DNA from: Desulfobacterales bacterium
GTDB lineage: Bacteria > Desulfobacterota > Desulfobacteria > Desulfobacterales > 4be13
DNA: 5,428 bases
Assembly (NCBI GenBank): GCA_029940115.1
Contig: JAOZRQ010000482.1
Span: 1 to 5,428, forward strand
Reading direction: 5' to 3'
The position numbers and the translations under genes are program-made. How positions within the stretch are numbered: the first letter of the stretch is position 1; each line of letters opens with the position of its first letter. The notes under the pieces were generated by a model, which had not been told where the DNA came from, made no database searches, and saw only the letters and a program-made list of their open reading frames with translations. This document shows, piece after piece, positions 1-4,470 of this stretch.

Positions 1-183
1 CTTTTCGCTCATTTGGGAAGTGCAAACCACTTTTCAGGCAAAATGAAGGATGCCATTAGAATTGCTGGAAAAGCTGGAAAATCATTGAAACTCACATCCG
101 GTTATGATAGAATTTTTGAGTGGATGTTTGGCGATCCAGACAATCTTTTTGTTGAAAGCCATGTCCAGTTCAGAACAAGTTGA
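1..183 (+). CDS. 3' end of an unrecognised protein gene (partial)
   Basis: An open frame enters from the left edge and ends at a TGA at 181-183, giving the last 60 residues of a protein. The visible tail is mixed charged and hydrophobic, with a basic stretch (AIRIAGKAGKSLKLTSGYD) and an aromatic, acidic end (FEWMFGDPDNLF). No membrane segment, signal or catalytic motif is visible and I do not recognise the family. The base composition looks more AT-rich than the genes further right. The next ribosome site starts 37 bases after the stop on the same strand, so it could be co-transcribed with the Ig-like gene that follows. An internal ATG at 43 is possible, but the frame is open to the edge, so a truncated longer gene is more likely. 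Confidence 0.5.
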   Translation, partial: LFAHLGSANHFSGKMKDAIRIAGKAGKSLKLTSGYDRIFEWMFGDPDNLFVESHVQFRTS

Positions 184-220
184 CAAAGGCCGGTTCTGAT
201 TGGCCGAATGATGAGACAGA

Positions 221-236
221 GGAGGTGATCATTATG
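221..236 (+). promoter_or_regulatory. Strong Shine-Dalgarno and ATG, out of frame with the Ig-like gene
   Basis: GGAGGTGAT at 221-229 is a near-perfect anti-16S match and stands eight bases (from GGAGG) before the ATG at 234. Read as given, this ATG enters a frame that does not encode the downstream exported protein. Removing one G from the run at 253-261 would join it to the frame of 271-723 and add MQNVWERGGFIR to the front, giving a complete signal peptide. It is therefore probably the real or ancestral start. Confidence 0.75.
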
Positions 237-252
237 CAAAACGTGTGGGAAA

Positions 253-261
253 GGGGGGGGG
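253..261 (+). repeat. Nine-G homopolymer run at the start of the Ig-like gene
   Basis: Nine consecutive G residues lie 17 bases after the ATG at 234. With eight G residues the ATG is in frame with 271-723; with nine it is not. The run is either a slippage-prone on/off switch, a fixed frameshift or a sequencing error in a homopolymer. The sequence alone cannot separate these. Confidence 0.8.
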
Positions 262-270
262 TTCATCAGA

Positions 271-723
271 GTGTTGCTGGTATGCCTGACTCTGATAGCG
301 GGATATTATGCAGATTCGTTTTCTCAGGATACCGAAACCGTCACGCTGATAACCCCGAAAGAGGCCGCGCTGAAAGACGCGCTTCCGGAGAAGCTTGTGA
401 AAATCATCCCGAAAGGAGTGGCTCCCGGCCCTGAGATTATCATCAGAAGTCCCAAAAACGGAAAGACATACAAACAGCCCCTTGAAATTGACATGAGCTT
501 TGTTCCGAGCGGAAACATCCCTGTCAGCATTGAGACCTTCAGGGTGGTTTATGTGAAGTTTTTTGAGATTGATATCACAAAACGGGTGAAGCAGTATATC
601 CGGGAAAAAGGGGTCCGTGTCCCAAAAGCGGATATTCCCAAAGGAGAGCACACTCTGAAGATTTTTCTTTCAGATGAAAAAGGGAATGTCACATCAAAGA
701 AGCTCACGTTCAATGTTTTGTAA
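271..723 (+). CDS. Small exported Ig-like domain protein, 5' end frameshifted
   Basis: The open frame runs from a GTG at 271 to TAA at 721-723 and encodes 150 residues. Residues 1-13 are a hydrophobic core (LLVCLTLIAG) followed by YYADSF, a plausible signal-peptidase site after YYA. The positively charged n-region is missing from this frame but is supplied if translation starts at the ATG at 234 with one fewer G at 253-261, giving 162 residues. Residues 53-150 look like a single bacterial Ig-like beta-sandwich: it opens with PEIIIRSPKNGKTY and ends with GNVTSKKLTFNVL, a pattern resembling the borders of the two Ig-like domains in the convergent caspase gene. No catalytic motif is seen, so a periplasmic or surface binding or structural role is inferred. 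GTG at 271 has only the G run as a poor ribosome site. The gene converges on the caspase gene. Exported status is fairly sure, exact function unknown. Confidence 0.7.
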   Translation: MLLVCLTLIAGYYADSFSQDTETVTLITPKEAALKDALPEKLVKIIPKGVAPGPEIIIRSPKNGKTYKQPLEIDMSFVPSGNIPVSIETFRVVYVKFFEIDITKRVKQYIREKGVRVPKADIPKGEHTLKIFLSDEKGNVTSKKLTFNVL

Positions 724-727
724 GTCT

Positions 728-770
728 GGGGGTTAAGGGGTTAAGGGTTAAGGGGTTAAGGGGTTAAGGG
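728..770 (+). repeat. Telomere-like G-rich array, potential G-quadruplex
   Basis: Six runs of three to five G residues (728-732, 737-740, 745-747, 752-755, 760-763, 768-770) are each separated by TTAA. The period alternates between seven and eight or nine bases. The pattern fits the standard G-quadruplex rule on the + strand and begins five bases after the stop codon of the Ig-like gene, so it would lie in that gene's 3' untranslated RNA. Confidence 0.85.
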
Positions 771-894
771 TCAAGGCTCAGAGGGCCTTGTGTGTGCGCG
801 GGGACGGCGGATCCCCGTTCCCCACAACCCTCAGACCCCTGCCAACCCCACCCCTCAACCTTGAGCCTCAGCATCAAGCCTTGACCCTTAACCC
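761..894. repeat. Large inverted repeat between convergent genes
   Basis: GGGTTAAGGGTCAAGGC at 761-777 is the exact reverse complement of 878-894, a 17-bp perfect stem enclosing 100 bases. Outside this core the pairing continues imperfectly through the GGGTTAA and CCCTTAA arrays. It lies tail-to-tail between two genes, where it could act as a bidirectional transcription barrier, but there is no T-tract of the kind found in a classical terminator. Confidence 0.75.
799..817. other. Short GC-rich hairpin in the core of the convergent intergenic repeat
   Basis: CGGGGA at 799-804 pairs with TCCCCG at 812-817 over a seven-base loop. It sits inside the loop of the larger inverted repeat. Its sequence resembles the GCGGGGACG seen next to the perfect palindrome near 4392, which suggests a shared REP-like core. 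A termination role is possible but no T-run follows on either strand. Confidence 0.5.
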
Positions 895-910
895 TTAACC
901 CTTAAAACCC
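885..910 (-). repeat. Telomere-like G-rich array on the - strand
   Basis: Four C-triplets on the + strand (885-887, 892-894, 899-901, 908-910) read as four G-triplets on the - strand, separated mostly by TTAA. This meets the G-quadruplex pattern and abuts the stop codon of the caspase gene (911-913). It is the inverted counterpart of 728-770. Confidence 0.8.
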
Positions 911-2833
911 TTACTTTAGAAGAATAAACGGCATGTCAGTCCCCGCATTTCTGGAATAAGGATGCTGGCGTCCTCCGGTGAGACGGGGGACCTGTTTGGA
1001 GACATATTGGAACAGTTCGGTCAGGGAGATGTATTCATCTCCATCGTAATTGGCCTCGCCCTGCATCCCTTTTACCAGCGCATAAGTGAATGCTCCATGC
1101 CCGGAATCCTCTTTGTTCAGCCTGAAGCGTCTCGCCTCTATTGAGGCCTGTCCTGCTTTGGCCGCGGAGAGGATGAACTGGCCCTCGGCCGCATGCAATG
1201 CGTCGGCCAGATCATTCGACGCGTTGCCGACGGCCCTCAGCCCTTCCATTTTCATGGCCCCCGAGTGACAGGAATCAATCACCATGATCAGCTTGCTCAC
1301 ATTGGTGTTCTTTGAAAGGATTTTCACGCTCTCTTCAAAATCAGACATGCGTATGCCTCTTGACACAAGATTTCGAATGTTCGCGTCGTGCGTCACAAAG
1401 TAGTATGATCCAGACTGCTGGTGCTTTATCCCATGGCCCGCGATGAATATGAAAACCACATCACCGGGCGCGGCCATTCCCAAGTGCGATTCAAAGGCAT
1501 TGATGATGCTCTCTCGTGTGACATCCTTATTTACCAAGGTTTTGATCCGAACTTCAGAAAAGAGTTTCCCCTGCTGGGTTGCAAGGGTCTTGGCCAGTAC
1601 CCGGGCATCCGCATCCGCATATTTCAGGCTCATCCCCGGTTTCTGATACTCTGAAACGCCTACTAACAGGGCCCATAACGTAGTCTCCTTTCTGGGGGGC
1701 TTCATACCAAGGGAAGTCCCGATCTGTGTCGAGCCCCGGGTTCCGACAACCGTGAATTCTTTTGTTGCCGTCATTCCCCGGGTGTTCACGGCCGCGACCG
1801 AGAAATTGTTCTGCCCGACGATCAGATCGATGCTGTGGGAAAACCGGCCCCGGGCATCAATTCTCACCGGAGCCCCGTTGATCGTGACCGACCGGATCCC
1901 TGCGTTATCCATCACCTCCCCGCTTATGGTGATCGACTCCCTGGCTCTCTGGATTGTTCTGGTGAAACCTCTTCTCGCTTCCTCCACAGGAGGCTCGGTA
2001 ATGCGAATTTGTGGCCCTCCGGCCACGGGGCCCGGTCCGGCTTCTCGTTTGACCGTGAAGTCTTTTTTCGCAGTCATTCCTCGGATATTCACGACCGCCA
2101 CAGTAAAATGGTTGTCCCCGGGTGAAAGGCTGGCTTCGTGAGAGAACCGGCCGCCCGCGTCGGTTGTGACCGGAGAATTGTTGATCGTCAAAGACCGGAT
2201 CCCTGAATCATCTGTGATTCTCCCGCTTATGGCAATCGTGCTCCTGTTTCTCCGGATGGTTCTGGTGAATCCCCGGTTGCTCTTTTGGGGCGGCTCCGTG
2301 ATAGTGATCTGAGGAGAGGGTTCCGGGTCTGGAATATTTTCCGCGATATCTTCAGCAGTGTCAGCGGCCATATAATCAAAAGAGGCATAAACGGCCTCAT
2401 CCGGTGAGCGGCCCGCGCTGTCATTCTGGGTGCTGCCCCTGTGAATCCGCCTGCCGGAAGCGTCCAGTAGCTTATAAGAGAGTGTGCTGACCGCTCGTTC
2501 CAGTTTTATCCCCGTTGAGGTCTCTCGCGAAGAGACCCGGGATCTGACGGAACCGGTGACAAGGAAATGGGCCCCGTAATTCGCGGTCACTTCCTGATAT
2601 CTTCCCTGTTTGGCCTTCTGAACATCTCCGGCCCCCAGTTCAGCAGAAGTGATCACTTCATACTCCTTCTCAAACAGATACTTGGCCAGAAGATCCTCAG
2701 CGGTTCGGGCCTGTTCTTCATCTCCCGAGAGGACGACTAGGAGTTTCGTCTCCAAGGAACGGCCATCTGGAGAAAAAGAAAGGATAAATAGAAGGACAAG
2801 GAAAACTTGGCAAAAAACGGTTCTGAGTTTCAT
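911..2833 (-). CDS. Secreted caspase-like peptidase (C14) with two Ig-like domains
   Basis: This is a 640-residue protein. The start is the ATG at 2833, preceded by AAAAGGAGGA and followed by a signal peptide (MKLRTVFCQVFLVLLFILSF). An in-frame ATG at 2896 would add 21 residues encoded mostly by a short repeat and has no ribosome site. Residues about 28-165 form an alpha/beta domain with YGAHFLVTGSV (86-96) and YKLLDASGR (120-128), a pattern reminiscent of CsgG/TolB-N-type domains (inference). Residues 176-262 and 275-363 are two closely similar Ig-like repeats, sharing GFTRTI, DAGGRFSH or DARGRFSH, and NIRGMTA or NTRGMTA. The caspase domain spans about 384-640: LWALLVGVSEYQ, YADADA (405-410), catalytic His467 in FIAGHG, catalytic Cys522 in IDSCHSG, then SGHGAFTYALVKGMQG and YDGDEYISLTEL. 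Both dyad residues are present, so activity is expected. Asp520 before the Cys matches the acidic S1-pocket position of metacaspases and hints at cleavage after Arg or Lys. Location is probably periplasmic. Trigger and substrate are unknown. Confidence 0.93.
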   Translation of the reverse strand: MKLRTVFCQVFLVLLFILSFSPDGRSLETKLLVVLSGDEEQARTAEDLLAKYLFEKEYEVITSAELGAGDVQKAKQGRYQEVTANYGAHFLVTGSVRSRVSSRETSTGIKLERAVSTLSYKLLDASGRRIHRGSTQNDSAGRSPDEAVYASFDYMAADTAEDIAENIPDPEPSPQITITEPPQKSNRGFTRTIRRNRSTIAISGRITDDSGIRSLTINNSPVTTDAGGRFSHEASLSPGDNHFTVAVVNIRGMTAKKDFTVKREAGPGPVAGGPQIRITEPPVEEARRGFTRTIQRARESITISGEVMDNAGIRSVTINGAPVRIDARGRFSHSIDLIVGQNNFSVAAVNTRGMTATKEFTVVGTRGSTQIGTSLGMKPPRKETTLWALLVGVSEYQKPGMSLKYADADARVLAKTLATQQGKLFSEVRIKTLVNKDVTRESIINAFESHLGMAAPGDVVFIFIAGHGIKHQQSGSYYFVTHDANIRNLVSRGIRMSDFEESVKILSKNTNVSKLIMVIDSCHSGAMKMEGLRAVGNASNDLADALHAAEGQFILSAAKAGQASIEARRFRLNKEDSGHGAFTYALVKGMQGEANYDGDEYISLTELFQYVSKQVPRLTGGRQHPYSRNAGTDMPFILLK

Positions 2834-2840
2834 TTTTGCT

Positions 2841-2850
2841 TCCTCCTTTT
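2841..2850 (-). promoter_or_regulatory. Shine-Dalgarno deciding the caspase start
   Basis: On the - strand AAAAGGAGGA lies seven bases before the ATG at 2833. It fixes the start there rather than at the in-frame ATG at 2896, which has no ribosome site and lies upstream of a heptamer repeat. Confidence 0.85.
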
Positions 2851-2878
2851 CATGAAGGATGAACGATGAAGGATGAAC
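2851..2878. repeat. Four heptamers abutting the caspase ribosome site
   Basis: CATGAAG, GATGAAC, GATGAAG and GATGAAC run head to tail at exactly seven-base spacing, ending directly against the Shine-Dalgarno of the caspase gene. On the - strand they read as CTTCATC/GTTCATC units. Translated in frame with the caspase they yield the low-complexity HPSSFILH, which is almost certainly not protein. Confidence 0.8.
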
Positions 2879-2947
2879 CGCCTCTTGGATTCCCATCCGT
2901 GTGTATGCGGGCGGAACCTCATCATCTTTGATCCTGTTTAAATTTTA

Positions 2948-2967
2948 CTCTCACTCTTGCTCTCACT
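2948..2967. repeat. Left copy of a 20-bp direct repeat flanking the minisatellite
   Basis: CTCTCACTCTTGCTCTCACT occurs here and again, identical, at 3453-3472, bracketing the 51-bp array. Internally it is a hexamer repeat (CTCACT, CTTGCT, CTCACT). Confidence 0.85.
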
Positions 2968-2993
2968 GTAAATATTTGGTAAACCCCGTGTTC

Positions 2994-3394
2994 GCTCCCG
3001 CCGGATTGACAAACCCGGCGGTGGTGGCGGTTCAGATCGACACAGCTCCCGCCGGATTGACAAATCCGGCGGTGGTGGCGGTTCGGATCGACACAGCTCC
3101 CGCCGGACTGACAAATCCGGCGGTGGTGGCGGTTCAGATCGACACAGCTCCCGCCGGATTGACAAATCCGGCGGTGGTGGCGGTTCGGATCGACACAGCT
3201 CCCGCCGGACTGACAAATCCGGCGGTGGTGGCGGTTCAGATCGACACAGCTCCCGCCGGATTGACAAATCCGGCGGTGGTGGCGGTTCGGATCGACACAG
3301 CTCCCGCCGGACTGACAAATCCGGCGGTGGTGGCGGTTCAGATCGACACAGCTCCCGCCGGATTGACAAATCCGGTGGTGGCGGTGGTTCGGAT
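2994..3394. repeat. 51-bp minisatellite, about eight copies, hairpin in each
   Basis: Units start at 2994, 3045, 3096, 3147, 3198, 3249, 3300 and 3351, exactly 51 bases apart. The last is slightly degraded and ends near 3394. Each unit holds CCGCCGGATT, a GACA loop and AATCCGGCGG, a 10-bp stem that is perfect in copies 2, 4 and 6 and has one mismatch in the others. This is followed by a GG-rich stretch (GGTGGTGGCGG) and GATCGACACAGCTC. Two positions alternate together along the array: GATTG with TTCGG in even copies, GACTG with TTCAG in odd copies 3, 5 and 7. The array thus grew by duplication of a 102-bp dimer. Copy 1 differs at one further base (AACCC for AATCC). Confidence 0.95.
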
Positions 3395-3409
3395 TTGCCA
3401 ATCCGAACC
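3386..3409. other. Perfect hairpin closing the minisatellite
   Basis: GGTTCGGATT at 3386-3395 pairs perfectly with AATCCGAACC at 3400-3409 over a TGCC loop. Its left arm is the GGTTCGGAT of the last repeat unit, but its right arm is not part of the 51-bp unit. It therefore marks the right boundary of the array. No T-tract follows, so it is not an obvious terminator. Confidence 0.7.
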
Positions 3410-3452
3410 GAGCATGAGAGGGCAGATTCAACGGGTTTCATCGAATGCTTGC

Positions 3453-3538
3453 CTCTCACTCTTGCTCTCACTCCTGCTCTTGCTCTTAATCAAACGGACA
3501 CGGGCAAAATTGGGAGCAAGATTAAGATTAAGAGCAAG
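3453..3538. repeat. Hexamer array with inverted repeat after the CsgG-family gene
   Basis: CTCACT, CTTGCT and CCTGCT-type hexamers run from 3453 to 3491. After a 34-base spacer, GAGCAA and GATTAA hexamers run in the opposite sense. CTTGCTCTTAATC at 3479-3491 pairs perfectly with 3526-3538, a 13-bp stem. It ends two bases from the CsgG-family stop codon, so it would form at the 3' end of that transcript and might slow or end transcription. It lacks a T-tract. The first 20 bases duplicate 2948-2967. Confidence 0.75.
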
Positions 3539-3540
3539 AC

Positions 3541-4203
3541 TTACTTGGGTGTCAGGCTGTCATACCGCTCGGTGAGCTGCAACAGGGCCTTCCTGAGTGC
3601 GTAATCGAGGGCCTTGTCCGCAACTCCGGAATCCCATGTCCCGAGTTTGCCCTTTGAGAAGCTCTGCCGTTCTGTCCAAGCGCCTTTGCCTGCGCTCAGG
3701 TATTCGCCGGTCACCGCGTCCTGAAGGGAGAGGTCCACCCGGATGGTTGTCTCAATGGTCTTGCTTTTGGAGAACGCGCTCACCTTTGACTGCTCGTTCA
3801 CATCAAAATAGGTCACCGCGCCGGTGAGAAAAAGCTCGCACAGCAGAATCTTACGCATCTTATTCCGCTTTTCCGGGCTGTCAATGATGTTCATGGTGCT
3901 GAAATCTCTCCAGTCAAAGAGACGTTTCATCTTCTCCCATTCCGTCACCCGGAAATACATCATATCCATCAGGTGATTGGTGACCAACTGTCCGGATGTG
4001 TCCCAGAGTTTGTCGGCCGAATAGGTGCTCCGGTTCTCAAACCCCGCGATGGCCACCAGTTTTCTCTCAGCCGGTGGGGTGACAGATGCAGTCATGAATG
4101 CCGGCGGACCTGATGTCTCTATGCTCTGGGGCACATTGCCCGGGCCGGTGGCGCATCCTGACAAAAGGGAGAGAACGACAACACATGCCAATTTTTGAAT
4201 CAT
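3541..4203 (-). CDS. CsgG-family outer-membrane lipoprotein
   Basis: This is a 220-residue protein starting at the ATG at 4203 behind GGAGGT. The N-terminus is a type II signal peptide with lipobox LLSGC, lipidated at Cys17. Ala at +2 argues for sorting to the outer membrane. After a Pro/Ser-rich linker comes the CsgG-type alpha/beta fold: KLVAIAGFENRST (48-60), a helix with SGQLVTNHLMD (70-80), a strand and helix FRVTEWEKMKRLFD (84-97), CELFLTGAVTYFD (122-134), then TIRVDLSLQDAVTGEYL (143-159) and a C-terminal helix DKALDYALRKALLQLTERY. This matches the family of curli-secretion lipoprotein CsgG and related proteins that pair with DUF799 proteins. No curli subunit genes are in view, so a curli role is not supported. 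Whether it builds a pore cannot be told from the sequence. It sits between the DUF799-like and caspase genes, same strand. The family call is firm, the function open. Confidence 0.9.
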   Translation of the reverse strand: MIQKLACVVVLSLLSGCATGPGNVPQSIETSGPPAFMTASVTPPAERKLVAIAGFENRSTYSADKLWDTSGQLVTNHLMDMMYFRVTEWEKMKRLFDWRDFSTMNIIDSPEKRNKMRKILLCELFLTGAVTYFDVNEQSKVSAFSKSKTIETTIRVDLSLQDAVTGEYLSAGKGAWTERQSFSKGKLGTWDSGVADKALDYALRKALLQLTERYDSLTPK

Positions 4204-4211
4204 TTTCCTTT

Positions 4212-4217
4212 ACCTCC
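4212..4217 (-). promoter_or_regulatory. Shine-Dalgarno of the CsgG-family gene
   Basis: GGAGGT on the - strand lies eight bases before the ATG at 4203 and supports this start, which directly precedes the lipoprotein signal peptide. A heptamer array begins nine bases further upstream. Confidence 0.8.
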
Positions 4218-4226
4218 ATCTGTGTC

Positions 4227-4275
4227 GAAGATTGAAGATTGAAGATTGAAACTTGAAGATTGAAACTTGAAATTC
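4227..4275. repeat. Seven heptamers (GAAGATT/GAAACTT) upstream of the CsgG-family gene
   Basis: Units at exactly seven-base spacing read GAAGATT three times, then GAAACTT, GAAGATT, GAAACTT and a degraded GAAATTC. The array lies in the presumed 5' leader of the CsgG-family mRNA. GAAACTT units are rotations of the reverse complement of the TTTCAAG units at 4415-4435, so the two arrays can pair. Confidence 0.9.
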
Positions 4276-4391
4276 GCCCAAATTCGTCCCCCCTTGATCG
4301 TCTCGATTGCCGGCGGATTTGGTGGCGATTTATGAATTGATGTGCCTGATTCTGACGGATTTTGTGGTCCGAGGCCGTCTTCTCAACGCGG
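4276..4391. other. Unassigned spacer inside the inverted heptamer element
   Basis: This 116-base stretch separates the left heptamer array from the palindrome. It has a GC-rich patch (GCCGGCGGATTTGGTGGCG) faintly reminiscent of the 51-bp unit, but the match is too short and degenerate to count as a copy. No gene, promoter or RNA structure was recognised. Confidence 0.4.
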
Positions 4392-4413
4392 GGACGCGGA
4401 GATCTCCGCGTCC
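4392..4413. repeat. Perfect 22-bp palindrome
   Basis: The two 11-base halves, GGACGCGGAGA and TCTCCGCGTCC, are exact reverse complements with no spacer, centred between 4402 and 4403. It lies between the inverted heptamer arrays and is preceded by GCGG. It could be a protein-binding site, a cruciform or the core of a REP-like element. The nearby GCGGGGACGG at 800-807 is similar. Confidence 0.85.
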
Positions 4414-4414
4414 T

Positions 4415-4470
4415 TTTCAAGTTTCAAGTTTCAAGTCTCAAGCTCCAAGTTTCCAGTTTCCAGTTTCACT
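4415..4470. repeat. Eight heptamers (TTTCAAG/TTTCCAG) running into the DUF799 stop
   Basis: Units read TTTCAAG three times, then TCTCAAG, CTCCAAG, TTTCCAG twice and TTTCACT, all exactly seven bases apart. The last unit contains the stop codon of the DUF799-like gene (4466-4468), so the array begins at the very end of that gene and grades from divergent to uniform units away from it. It is in inverted orientation to 4227-4275. Confidence 0.9.

Larger units (their letters stand above)
2834..3540. other. 707-base gap without a convincing gene
   Basis: The space between the CsgG-family stop and the caspase start holds, from left to right, the caspase ribosome site and heptamers, a hexamer stretch at 2948-2967, the 51-bp minisatellite at 2994-3394, a separate hairpin at 3386-3409 and inverted hexamers at 3453-3538. 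Long frames cross it on both strands only because 51 is a multiple of three and the unit lacks stops. The + strand frame from a GTG at 2901 and the - strand frames have no ribosome site and no recognisable protein. No convincing promoter for the caspase gene was found. Confidence 0.65.

Noticed and set aside
232..651. - strand 139-codon frame opposite the Ig-like gene
   Set aside because: It is the shadow of a frame with a signal peptide and beta-sandwich pattern, and its translation has no recognisable order.
2834..2896. N-terminal extension of the caspase to the ATG at 2896
   Set aside because: It would place 21 residues, largely encoded by the heptamer repeat (HPSSFILH), before a good signal peptide. 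The ATG at 2833 has a textbook Shine-Dalgarno.
2994..3394. CRISPR-like array: regular palindromic repeats every 51 bases
   Set aside because: The sequences between the hairpins are nearly identical from copy to copy, so there are no unique spacers. It is a tandem minisatellite.
2901..3575. + strand 224-codon frame as a repeat protein
   Set aside because: There is no ribosome site before the GTG at 2901, no signal or domain, and equally long frames exist on the opposite strand because the unit length is a multiple of three.
4306..4327. Degenerate copy of the 51-bp unit
   Set aside because: Only a short GCCGGCGG/GGTGGCG resemblance is present, with no hairpin or unit-length match.
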